A DNA stretch of 43,392 bases. It comes from Azospirillum sp. B506 (GTDB lineage Bacteria > Pseudomonadota > Alphaproteobacteria > Azospirillales > Azospirillaceae). The notes under the pieces are model-generated. The model saw nothing but the letters and a program-made list of their open reading frames with translations, was not told the origin of the DNA and searched no databases. The stretch spans positions 8,933 through 52,324 of the forward strand of contig NZ_BADK01000952.1 in assembly GCF_000333595.1 (NCBI RefSeq). The letters are read 5' to 3'. The translations under genes and the position numbers were made by a program. Shown here piece by piece: positions 33,038-41,730 of the stretch. Positions within the stretch are counted from its first letter, which is position 1. Every line of letters starts with the position of its first letter.

Positions 33038-34132
33038 TCACCCCCCAAGCCCAAGCAATTTCCCGAGGACCGGCTGCCCCACCGCCGCCCCCAGCGCGAA
33101 GCCGGCGACCACCCCGATCACCAGCCCGATGATGCCGGCCGCCATACCGCCGCGGCCGGAGGACTGCGCGCGCTCCGCCTGCCGCCCACGTTGCCCCCGC
33201 CGGCGCCGACGGCTCGTCGCCCTCGTCGATGAGGAGGCGCGCCGCGCGCTGTAGGAGGTGTCGGTCGCCTCGTGCCACGACCGGATCCGCTCCAGCGCCG
33301 GCTTCAGCTGGGCGTCGTCCGGCGTGCTGCCGCGGCCATGGACGATCTCCCAGGCCAGCGCGGCGAAGCGGCTGGTCGTCCGCCCTTCGGGCGTGAAGAT
33401 CATCGCCGGCATGCGGCGGTAGTCGCCCTTCACCACATCCACGTCATAGGGGAAGGCGGTGCGGAACATCTGCTCAGGGAATTCGTTGCGCAGCTGCGTC
33501 AACGATTCGCGCCCGACCTCGTCGTTGGTGATCGACATCATCAGGATGCCGGCCAGCGACAGGTTGGGGTTCAGCCCGTTCTGGATATGCTCCACCACCT
33601 GCAGGGTGCGCCGCAGCCCGTCCAGCGCATAGCGGCCGGGGAAGACCGGCACGATCAGCCGGTCCGACGCCGCCAGGGCGCCGGCCGCCAGATGGCCCAG
33701 CGCCGGCGGGCAGTCGATGACGACATAGTCCGGCGGGTTGCGGGAAAAATGCAGGGCCTTGCGCAACCCCCGCTGCGAACCGCCGCGGCTGTCCAGCGCA
33801 TGCTCCAGCGAGTAGAGCTTGCGCGCGCCGACGATCATCGACAGCCCGTCGAAGGAGGTCGGAGTGATGGCGTCCTCGACGAAGGTTTCCTTGCGCAGCA
33901 GGTCGTTGATGCCGACCTTGGCCTTGTCGCGCAGCAGGAAGTTGCTGGTCGCGCTGCTCTGCGGGTCGAAATCGATCAGCACGACGCTCCTGCCCAGCGC
34001 CGCCAGCGCGAGCGCGAGGTTCACCGACGTGGTCGTCTTGCCGACGCCGCCCTTTTGATTGTAGACCGACAGGATGGTCGGCTGCCGTGTCTCCGGCGTG
34101 TCGAAGACGTCTTCGTGGCTGGTCATATCCAT
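33038..34132 (-). CDS. ParA-like ATPase with C-terminal membrane segment
   Basis: A 364-residue protein. Residues about 18-265 are a ParA/Soj-type deviant Walker ATPase: YNQKGGVGKTTTSVNLAL (P-loop with signature Lys), LIDFDPQSSAT (Walker A'), and DYVVIDCPPALG (Walker B). A basic linker (SRRRRRGQRGRQAER) leads to a Gly/Ala-rich hydrophobic segment (GIIGLVIGVVAGFALGAAVG) near residues 335-355, unusual for ParA. No parB or replication gene adjoins, so it may position something at the membrane rather than segregate DNA. Starts at 34132 and 34126 are both possible. Confidence 0.82.
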   Translation of the reverse strand: MDMTSHEDVFDTPETRQPTILSVYNQKGGVGKTTTSVNLALALAALGRSVVLIDFDPQSSATSNFLLRDKAKVGINDLLRKETFVEDAITPTSFDGLSMIVGARKLYSLEHALDSRGGSQRGLRKALHFSRNPPDYVVIDCPPALGHLAAGALAASDRLIVPVFPGRYALDGLRRTLQVVEHIQNGLNPNLSLAGILMMSITNDEVGRESLTQLRNEFPEQMFRTAFPYDVDVVKGDYRRMPAMIFTPEGRTTSRFAALAWEIVHGRGSTPDDAQLKPALERIRSWHEATDTSYSARRASSSTRATSRRRRRGQRGRQAERAQSSGRGGMAAGIIGLVIGVVAGFALGAAVGQPVLGKLLGLGG

Positions 34133-34370
34133 TCCGCTTCGCCGTTTCTGCGGCTATCCCTCCGCCCCGGACCGGGTTCCCCCCGGCTGGAGCGCGGGCG
34201 CACTATAAGCGCCGGACGCGCCCAAGTCTTCCCGCACGTTCGGGGGTTGCGGACGGCCATCGGAGAGCGCTTGGCGCATTCCTGCACAACCGATGCGCAA
34301 AGTTTCGGGTCGATCCGCGACGCCGCTCAGGTCCACATGGTGACAAACAATCATGAGGGAGGACAATAGG

Positions 34371-35870
<1,500 letters not shown>

Positions 35871-35887
35871 TTACGCTACGGCCCATA

Positions 35888-35976
35888 TCCCCTCTCCCCC
35901 CCCCGCTCACGCGCAAACGAAGTTTGCGCTGACGCGACAGGCGGATCGAAGATCCGCCGAAAGCGGGGAGAGGGGG
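35888..35976. repeat. Long dispersed palindromic element, copy 2 (inverted)
   Basis: An 89-bp element in opposite orientation to the copy at 11618. The perfect hairpin GCGCAAAC-GAA-GTTTGCGC (35911-35929) is identical in sequence content. The other stem reads GCGGATC-GAA-GATCCGC (35941-35957), where copy 1 has GCGGAC/GTCCGC. The element lies in the 125-bp gap between mmsA and the acyl-CoA dehydrogenase, so the operon mRNA would contain it. Confidence 0.75.
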
Positions 35977-35995
35977 ATTTGGAGGGAGGTGATGC

Positions 35996-37141
35996 ATGTC
36001 CTTTGAACTGACCGAAGACCAGGTCGCCATCCGCGACATGGCACTGTCCTTCGCCCGCGACGAGCTGGCGCCCAACGCCGTCGAGTGGGACCAGAAGAAG
36101 CATTTCCCGATCGACACGCTGCGCGCCGCTGGTGCGCTCGGCATGGGCGGCATCTATGTGTCGGAAGACCATGGCGGCTCGGCGCTCAGCCGCTTCGACG
36201 CCGTGGTGATCTTCGAGGCGCTGAGCCAGGGCTGTCCGACCATCGCCTCCTACATCTCCATCCACAACATGGTGGCGGGGATGCTGGACAATTTCGGCAG
36301 CGACGCGCAGAAGGCCCAGTGGCTGCCGAAGCTCTGCACCATGGACTGGCTCGCCAGCTACTGCCTGACCGAGGCCAATGCCGGCTCCGACGCCGCGGCG
36401 CTGCGGACCAGGGCGGTGCGCGACGGCGACTCTTACGTCCTCAACGGCGCCAAGCAGTTCATTTCCGGCGCCGGCAGTTCCGACCTCTACCTCGTCATGG
36501 CCCGCACCGGCGAGGACGGCCCCGGCGGCATCAGCGCATTCCTGGTGCCTGCGGACACCCCCGGCCTGTCCTTCGGCGCCAACGAGCACAAGATGGGCTG
36601 GAACGCCCAGCCGACCCGCGCCGTCATCCTGGAGGACGCCCGCATCCCCGCCTCTGCCCTGCTGGGGCAGGAGGGGATGGGCTTCAAGTTCGCCATGAAG
36701 GGGCTGGACGGCGGCCGCATCAACATCGCCGCCTGCTCCATCGGCGGCGCCCAGGCGGCGCTGGACAAGGCGCTGACCTACATGAGCGAGCGCAAGGCCT
36801 TCGGCCAGACGCTCGACCGCTTCCAGGCGCTGCAATTCCGCATCGCCGACATGGCGACCGAGCTTGAGGCCGCCCGCACCTTCGTCCACCGCGCCGCCTC
36901 GGCTCTGGATGCGAAGAACAAGGATGCGACGCGCCTCTGCGCCATGGCGAAGCGCTTCGCCACCGATACCGGCTTCGAGGTGGCGAACAACGCGCTCCAG
37001 CTGTTCGGCGGCTACGGCTATCTGGCCGACTACGGCGTGGAGAAGATCGTCCGCGACCTGCGGGTCCACCAGATCCTGGAAGGCACCAACGAGATCATGC
37101 GCCTGATCGTCTCGCGCAGCGAGATCGGGCGGATGGGTTGA
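35996..37141 (+). CDS. Acyl-CoA dehydrogenase (probable isobutyryl-CoA dehydrogenase)
   Basis: A 381-residue FAD-dependent acyl-CoA dehydrogenase. CLTEANAGSDAAALRTRA and GAKQFISGAGSSDLY are the FAD/substrate motifs, and AFGQTLDRFQALQFRIADMA and LFGGYGYLADYGVEKIVRDL are family signatures. The end has QILEGTNEIMRLIVSR, where Glu in LEGTNE is the usual catalytic base. Between mmsA and mmsB, isobutyryl-CoA to methacrylyl-CoA is the expected reaction. Specificity is from context, not residues. Strong ribosome site GGAGGGAGG. Confidence 0.88.
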   Translation: MSFELTEDQVAIRDMALSFARDELAPNAVEWDQKKHFPIDTLRAAGALGMGGIYVSEDHGGSALSRFDAVVIFEALSQGCPTIASYISIHNMVAGMLDNFGSDAQKAQWLPKLCTMDWLASYCLTEANAGSDAAALRTRAVRDGDSYVLNGAKQFISGAGSSDLYLVMARTGEDGPGGISAFLVPADTPGLSFGANEHKMGWNAQPTRAVILEDARIPASALLGQEGMGFKFAMKGLDGGRINIAACSIGGAQAALDKALTYMSERKAFGQTLDRFQALQFRIADMATELEAARTFVHRAASALDAKNKDATRLCAMAKRFATDTGFEVANNALQLFGGYGYLADYGVEKIVRDLRVHQILEGTNEIMRLIVSRSEIGRMG

Positions 37142-37158
37142 CCCAAGACGACCTCTAA

Positions 37159-37186
37159 TCCCCTCTCCCCGGGGGGGAGAGGGGGA
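37159..37186. repeat. Short CTCTCCCC palindrome
   Basis: CCCCTCTCCCC-GGGGGGGAGAGGGG forms a hairpin between the acyl-CoA dehydrogenase and mmsB, in the same transcription unit. It may process or stabilise the mRNA rather than terminate it. Confidence 0.65.
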
Positions 37187-37222
37187 AGCACCCAAAAAAC
37201 CAAAGCGACGGGAGACGCGACG

Positions 37223-38104
37223 ATGGCGGTGATCGGTTTCATCGGATTGGGCAACATGGGCGGCCCGATGGCCGCGAACCTCGTGAAGGCGGGGCATCAG
37301 GTGGTTGGCTACGACCTCGTGCCCGCCGCCGTCGAGGCGGCCGGGGCGGCCGGCGTCACCATCGGCGACAGCCCCGCCGCCATCGCCGCGGCGGCGGAGG
37401 TGGTCATCACCATGCTGCCGGGCGGCAAGCATGTGCTGAGCGTCTATGGCGACATCGCGCCGGTGGCGCGGCCGGGCACCCTGCTGATCGACTGCTCCAC
37501 CATCGACGTGGACTCCGCCCGCAAGGCCCATGCGCTGGCCACCGGCACGGGCGCCGCTTCGCTCGATGCGCCGGTGTCGGGCGGCGTCGGCGGTGCCGCC
37601 GCCGGCACGCTGACCTTCATGGCAGGCGGCGAGGCCGACGCCTTCGAGCGTGCCCGCCCGATCCTGGAGGCGATGGGCAAGAAGATCGTCCATTGCGGCG
37701 GCGCCGGTGCCGGTCAGGCGGCGAAAATCTGCAACAACATGATCCTCGGCATCTCGATGATCGGCGTCTGCGAGGCGTTCGTGCTGGCGGAGAAGCTCGG
37801 CCTGTCGCATCAGGCGCTGTTCGACGTGTCGTCGACCTCGTCGGGCCAATGCTGGTCGTTGACCAGCTATTGCCCGGTCCCCGGCCCGGTCCCCGCCAGC
37901 CCGGCCAACCGCGATTACCAGCCCGGTTTCGCCGCGGCGCTGATGCTGAAGGACCTGAAGCTGGCCCAGGAAGCGGCCCAGAGCGCCGGCGCCCCCACCC
38001 CGCTGGGGGCCGCGGCAGCCCAGCTCTACGCGCTGATGAACGCGCAAGGCGACGGCGGCACCGACTTCTCCGGCATCATCCGCATGCTGCGCGGCGAAGG
38101 GTAA
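37223..38104 (+). CDS. mmsB: 3-hydroxyisobutyrate dehydrogenase
   Basis: A 293-residue NAD-dependent beta-hydroxyacid dehydrogenase oxidising 3-hydroxyisobutyrate to methylmalonate semialdehyde, the step before MmsA. The Rossmann motif GFIGLGNMGGPMAANL begins the protein. The substrate motif DAPVSGGVGGAAAGTLTFM and the catalytic Lys in GAGQAAKICNNMILG are clear. The hydratase and 3-hydroxyisobutyryl-CoA hydrolase of the pathway are not in this window. It ends 1 bp before the convergent LysR stop. Confidence 0.95.
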   Translation: MAVIGFIGLGNMGGPMAANLVKAGHQVVGYDLVPAAVEAAGAAGVTIGDSPAAIAAAAEVVITMLPGGKHVLSVYGDIAPVARPGTLLIDCSTIDVDSARKAHALATGTGAASLDAPVSGGVGGAAAGTLTFMAGGEADAFERARPILEAMGKKIVHCGGAGAGQAAKICNNMILGISMIGVCEAFVLAEKLGLSHQALFDVSSTSSGQCWSLTSYCPVPGPVPASPANRDYQPGFAAALMLKDLKLAQEAAQSAGAPTPLGAAAAQLYALMNAQGDGGTDFSGIIRMLRGEG

Positions 38105-38105
38105 A

Positions 38106-39011
38106 TCAGGCTGCGGGCGGGGGCAGGAACAGTGCCTGCTCCCGCCGCACCAGATCGGCGATGTAGTCGGCGGTCATCGAAATCCGCGCCAGCGAGCGCA
38201 GATCCTCATGCACGATCAGCCAGAAGGACCGGGTGATCGTCACCTCCTCCGCCAGCACCGGCACCAGATCCGGCTCGCCGAACGCGATGAAGGCGGGCAG
38301 CATGCACAGGCCGGCCCCGGCCAGCGTCGCCTTCAGCTGGGCGACCAGGCTGCTGCTCTTGATGCGCGGCGCCACCTCGCCGATGGTCTCGACATAGTCC
38401 AGTTCGGGGGCGAAGATCAGGTCGTCGATATAGCCGATGAAGGAGTGGCCGCGCAGGTCGGCGCGGCTGCGGATCGGCGGCCGGGCCTCCAGATAGCCAG
38501 CGGTGCCGTACAGCCCCAGCCGGTAATCGGTCAGCTTGCGCGCGAACAGCCGCCCCTCCTGCGGGCGCGACAGGCTGATGGCGATGTCGGCCTCGCGCTT
38601 GGACAGGCTGAAGACGCGCGGCATGGCGACCAGCTGCACCTCCAGTTCCGGATGACGTTCGCAGAGCGCGCCGATGCGTGGCGCCAGGAAACAGCTGCCG
38701 AAGCCGTCCGGCGCCCCGATGCGCACGGCGCCGGCCAACGCCAGATCGCCGTCGGCCACCATGCCCTGGGCCAGCAGGGCCGCACTCTCCATCACCTCGG
38801 CGGTCTGTTTCAGCCGCTCGCCCTGCGGCGTCAGGGTAAAGCCGCTGGGCCGGCGCTCGAACAGGGTGACGCGCAGCGCGTCCTCAAGCGCCGTGATGCG
38901 GCGGCTGACCGTGGTGTGGTCGGCCCGCAGGCGCTGGGCCGCCGTCGTCAGCGTGCCGGCGCGAGCCACCGCCAGGAAAAAGCGCAGGTCGTTCCAGTTG
39001 AAGTCGGCCAT
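38106..39011 (-). CDS. LysR-type transcriptional regulator
   Basis: A 301-residue regulator. N-terminal helix-turn-helix FNWNDLRFFLAVARAGTLTT then ADHTTVSRRITALEDAL. The effector domain begins near residue 90 and includes RRPSGFTLTPQGERL and EVQLVAMPRVFSLSKREAD, with IAISLSRPQEG typical of the family. The start at 39011 opens the conserved domain; a longer frame runs through a tandem repeat and was rejected. It is convergent with mmsB, so its likely target is its own promoter or the divergent secreted-protein gene at 39311. Confidence 0.9.
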   Translation of the reverse strand: MADFNWNDLRFFLAVARAGTLTTAAQRLRADHTTVSRRITALEDALRVTLFERRPSGFTLTPQGERLKQTAEVMESAALLAQGMVADGDLALAGAVRIGAPDGFGSCFLAPRIGALCERHPELEVQLVAMPRVFSLSKREADIAISLSRPQEGRLFARKLTDYRLGLYGTAGYLEARPPIRSRADLRGHSFIGYIDDLIFAPELDYVETIGEVAPRIKSSSLVAQLKATLAGAGLCMLPAFIAFGEPDLVPVLAEEVTITRSFWLIVHEDLRSLARISMTADYIADLVRREQALFLPPPAA

Positions 39012-39109
39012 GTCGCCGGCGCCGCCGTCCGTCCGCTGGGGAAGAGGGGGCGAACTGTCCCACCAACCCGCCCGCCTGACAAGAGCGCCAACCCGCCCCT
39101 GCGACAACG

Positions 39110-39169
39110 CCGCATGCCGGGCCGCATGCCGGGCCGCATGCCGGGCCGCATGCCGGGCCGCACGCCGAT
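39110..39169. repeat. 12-bp tandem repeat
   Basis: CCGCATGCCGGG is repeated four times exactly (39110-39157), followed by a degenerate fifth copy. It lies in the 299-bp divergent gap between the LysR gene and the secreted-protein gene, which otherwise holds no gene. Each unit contains GCATGC, a palindrome. Copy number is likely to vary between strains. Confidence 0.85.
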
Positions 39170-39310
39170 GGGCAGGCTGCGGCCGAGAGTTCCCGCCCCG
39201 AAGGGGTACCGCATCTTCCGGACACCCGCCCCCATTTCGCGCGGACAAACAGGGCCGCTGTTGCGTTTATCTGTTGAGCGACGCGATTGAGATCATCGAG
39301 AGGACGGGGA

Positions 39311-39859
39311 ATGCCGGGCGCGGGCCGGACGGTGAGGGTGAGCGGGGCGATCATCGTGGCGGCACTTGCGGCCTTGCTCACCATGCCTGCCCCAGACCGC
39401 GCCGCCGCGGAACCGCTGCTGTCCGCGTCGGAGGCGGGCGCTCCCCTGCCCTCCCCCGCTCCAACCCTGGCCCCGTCAAAGCCGCAGATCGACGCCTTCG
39501 ATTGCTGGCTGCTGGCTCCGGATCGACTGGAGCAGGCATCCGACCGCGGCCTGTGCGGCGACGCCTTCGCCCGCGCCCCGGAAACCGCCGCCCTGCCGGA
39601 GGCCCCTCCCCCGCCCACGCCGTCGGCAACCCCGGCCCGCAAGCCGAAGGCGCCGGAACGGCGCGTCCGCAGCGTCAGCAACAGCGAAACCCACGCGACG
39701 GCCAGTTCGGCCGCCCGGCTGTCCCGCGGCAACGACGGCGACTTCTTCACCAGCTTCCAGCGGGATTTCCGCTCGCTGACCAACCTGCTGGGCGGCGGCA
39801 GCCCCTCCCCCCGCCGAGGCGACGACAGCCCGGCTTCCCACACCTCGCACAACCATTGA
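39311..39859 (+). CDS. Secreted or periplasmic hypothetical protein
   Basis: A 182-residue protein with an N-terminal signal-like segment (GAIIVAALAALLTMPAPDRAAA, cut across likely AAA-EP). The mature part has one conserved-looking motif IDAFDCWLLAPDRLEQASDRGLCGDAFA with two cysteines, then a Pro/Arg/Ser-rich low-complexity tail. The ATG at 39311 directly follows AGGACGGGGA; an in-frame TTG upstream was rejected. No recognised family. Confidence 0.65.
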   Translation: MPGAGRTVRVSGAIIVAALAALLTMPAPDRAAAEPLLSASEAGAPLPSPAPTLAPSKPQIDAFDCWLLAPDRLEQASDRGLCGDAFARAPETAALPEAPPPPTPSATPARKPKAPERRVRSVSNSETHATASSAARLSRGNDGDFFTSFQRDFRSLTNLLGGGSPSPRRGDDSPASHTSHNH

Positions 39860-39889
39860 TCTGCCACTGATCTGGCACTGATCTGGCAC
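39857..39889. repeat. 11-bp tandem repeat after a stop codon
   Basis: TGATCTGCCAC, TGATCTGGCAC, TGATCTGGCAC, then a degenerate TGAGCTGGGA. The first TGA is the stop of the secreted-protein gene. The array fills most of the 48-bp gap to the convergent gene. Confidence 0.7.
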
Positions 39890-39907
39890 TGAGCTGGGAT
39901 CCGCGGT

Positions 39908-40651
39908 TTACCCCCGGTCGCCGTCGGCATCCGCCCCATTATCGGCCGCCCCGATGTCCTCTGCCTCCACATCGATGGTCACCCCGGCCCGACCATGGTC
40001 GTGCTCCGGGTCGATGCCATGGTCGCGCCGCAGCTCGTCGCGGACCTCCGCCATGCGGGTGCGCAGCCGGGCATATTCGGCCAGAAGCTGGCGGCGGCGG
40101 TCGTTCGGCGTCACGTCCTTCGGCGGACGCAGCGAGCGCTTGAAGTCGATCAGCTGGCGGCGGGTCACGTCCGGACGGATCAGCCCCTGCGCCTTCGCGC
40201 GTTCCAGCTCGTCCGGCGTCATGGTGACGATCTGGTAGGCGACGCTTTCCGCCCCCGGCAGCACGTCCAGCGACAGCCGGCCGGTGTCCACCGCCTCCGC
40301 CACCGCGCGGAAGCGGAAGGCGGTCTCGACCGAGAAGGGCATGTCGCTCTCGATCATCGCCTCGAAGTCGCCGTGCGGCAGGATGTCCTTGGCGCGGTTC
40401 AGGTATCGGCCGATCGACAGGAACTCCTTGCGGCTGCGGTTCCAGTGATAGCGGATTTCCTGGGCGAATTCCTGCCGGGTGTGGCAGGGCACGATGGCGT
40501 CGCTGATGTCGGATGCCCGGCGGTCCGCCTTCGACGGCGCCACCGCCGTGGACCGCACAGGGGTAGACGCTACCTCCGGCCTGGCCGCCGGCGGGGGGGC
40601 GGCCTTGCCCTGCTCCGCCACCTTCTTCATGAAGGACTTCACATTGGCCAT
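39908..40651 (-). CDS. DUF3102-like protein, putative partition partner
   Basis: A 247-residue soluble protein. A basic N-terminus (MANVKSFMKKVAEQGK) and a Pro/Ala linker lead to a helical domain around residues 60-170 (EIRYHWNRSRKEFLSIGRYL, HGDFEAMIESDMPFSVETAF) that resembles DUF3102, found in plasmid and phage DNA-handling proteins. The rest has a charged, coiled-coil-like helix (RRRQLLAEYARLRTRMAEVR) and an acidic tail. It follows the ParA-like gene by 2 bp, in the place where a ParB-type centromere binder is expected. The role is inferred from position. Confidence 0.7.
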   Translation of the reverse strand: MANVKSFMKKVAEQGKAAPPPAARPEVASTPVRSTAVAPSKADRRASDISDAIVPCHTRQEFAQEIRYHWNRSRKEFLSIGRYLNRAKDILPHGDFEAMIESDMPFSVETAFRFRAVAEAVDTGRLSLDVLPGAESVAYQIVTMTPDELERAKAQGLIRPDVTRRQLIDFKRSLRPPKDVTPNDRRRQLLAEYARLRTRMAEVRDELRRDHGIDPEHDHGRAGVTIDVEAEDIGAADNGADADGDRG

Positions 40652-40653
40652 CT

Positions 40654-41406
40654 CTAGATCCCCAGCTCGTGCCGGATGAAGTACCAGGCGCCCAGGCACT
40701 CGTCGGCGCCGTTCACCGCGCCGACATCGACGATGGAGCAGCCGACATCGTCGACCCGGTGCATGTCCTCGATGTCCGGCACCTCGTGCGGCACCAGCCG
40801 GCCGACGCGCCCCAGCTCCAGCTTGGCCTCGCGCAGGCTGACCGACCGGCGCTTGACCCGGTTCAGCAGGAAGGCGGCCGGGCGGCCATAGTCGCGCAGG
40901 AACTCCATCCAGGGGATGACGCTCATCTTGTCGAAACGCCCCACCCCGGTCGGCACCAGCACCAGATCGGCCCGGCGCAGCAGGATCTTGGTCGCCTCCG
41001 GATACAGCTCCACCGATGGCGGCGTGTCGACGAAGACCACGTCGTAGCGGCAGGGATCGATCTGGGCGAGCGCCGCCTCGATGTCGTCCAGCGTGCCCTC
41101 GTAATGGTCGATGGCCGCCACGTCATGCGGGCGGCGCAGCTCGTGCCACTGTCCCAGCGTGCGCTGCGGGTCGAAATCCAGCGTCGCCACCCGCATGCCG
41201 TCCTTGGCTGCGGCGACGGCGGTGTTCTTGCAGCTGGTGGTTTTGCCGGTACCGCCCTTCGGCGCACTGTAGACCACCCAGCGCGCGGGCAGCGGCGCCG
41301 ATTTCTTTACCGCATCGCCGCGGCCCTGGGCCGCCTGCTTGCCCGTTGATTTACCAGTGGCTCTGCCCGCAGACTTCCGTGTGGCGACGGCGGTCGGATC
41401 GGCCAT
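40654..41406 (-). CDS. ParA family partition ATPase
   Basis: A 250-residue ATPase with a basic, Lys/Arg-rich N-terminal tail (about 40 residues). Deviant Walker A APKGGTGKTTSCKNTAVAA, Walker A' TLDFDPQRTLGQW and Walker B DVVFVDTPPS follow, as in plasmid ParA/MinD-like proteins. ATG at 41406 has GGGGGAA upstream, favoured over 41421. Two identical palindromic repeats lie 126-174 bp upstream, a normal place for a parS-like centromere or an operator. It shows little likeness to the membrane-tailed ParA at 33038. Confidence 0.85.
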   Translation of the reverse strand: MADPTAVATRKSAGRATGKSTGKQAAQGRGDAVKKSAPLPARWVVYSAPKGGTGKTTSCKNTAVAAAKDGMRVATLDFDPQRTLGQWHELRRPHDVAAIDHYEGTLDDIEAALAQIDPCRYDVVFVDTPPSVELYPEATKILLRRADLVLVPTGVGRFDKMSVIPWMEFLRDYGRPAAFLLNRVKRRSVSLREAKLELGRVGRLVPHEVPDIEDMHRVDDVGCSIVDVGAVNGADECLGAWYFIRHELGI

Positions 41407-41530
41407 CTGTTCCCCCTGCATCGCGTGCCCGTCTTCCTGACGGTCTTCTTATTAGCGGATCGGCCGCCGGCTCGAAAGGGCAAAGGCGGCACCTGCGCCA
41501 TGGAAATAGGCATTCCCTGTACCGCAATAC

Positions 41531-41580
41531 CCGTTACCGGTAACGCTTCCCCGACCGGATCCGTTACCGGTAACGCTTCC
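41531..41580. repeat. Two iteron-like palindromic repeats (candidate parS/operator)
   Basis: CCGTTACCGGTAACGCTTCC occurs exactly at 41531-41550 and 41561-41580, a 30-bp period. Each holds a 14-bp perfect palindrome CGTTACCGGTAACG. They are in the 324-bp gap upstream of the ParA/DUF3102-like pair and 150 bp before the exoprotein gene. The rest of the gap shows no gene. Confidence 0.75.
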
Positions 41581-41730
41581 ACCATGACATGGCGGACCGC
41601 CCCGCGTTGCGCTCACGAAACATTCTGTCACCACTTTCGGTATTTCCGTGCCGTGCCGCCGTCGCTAAAATGTCCCCAATTCCTTGAAATTGGACAGCGT
41701 AATGCCTTCCCCCCGGCAGAGGGGGTGGAC

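Noticed and set aside
39110..39169. Tandem repeat considered as a CRISPR array
   Set aside because: Units are 12 bp with no spacers and there are no cas genes.
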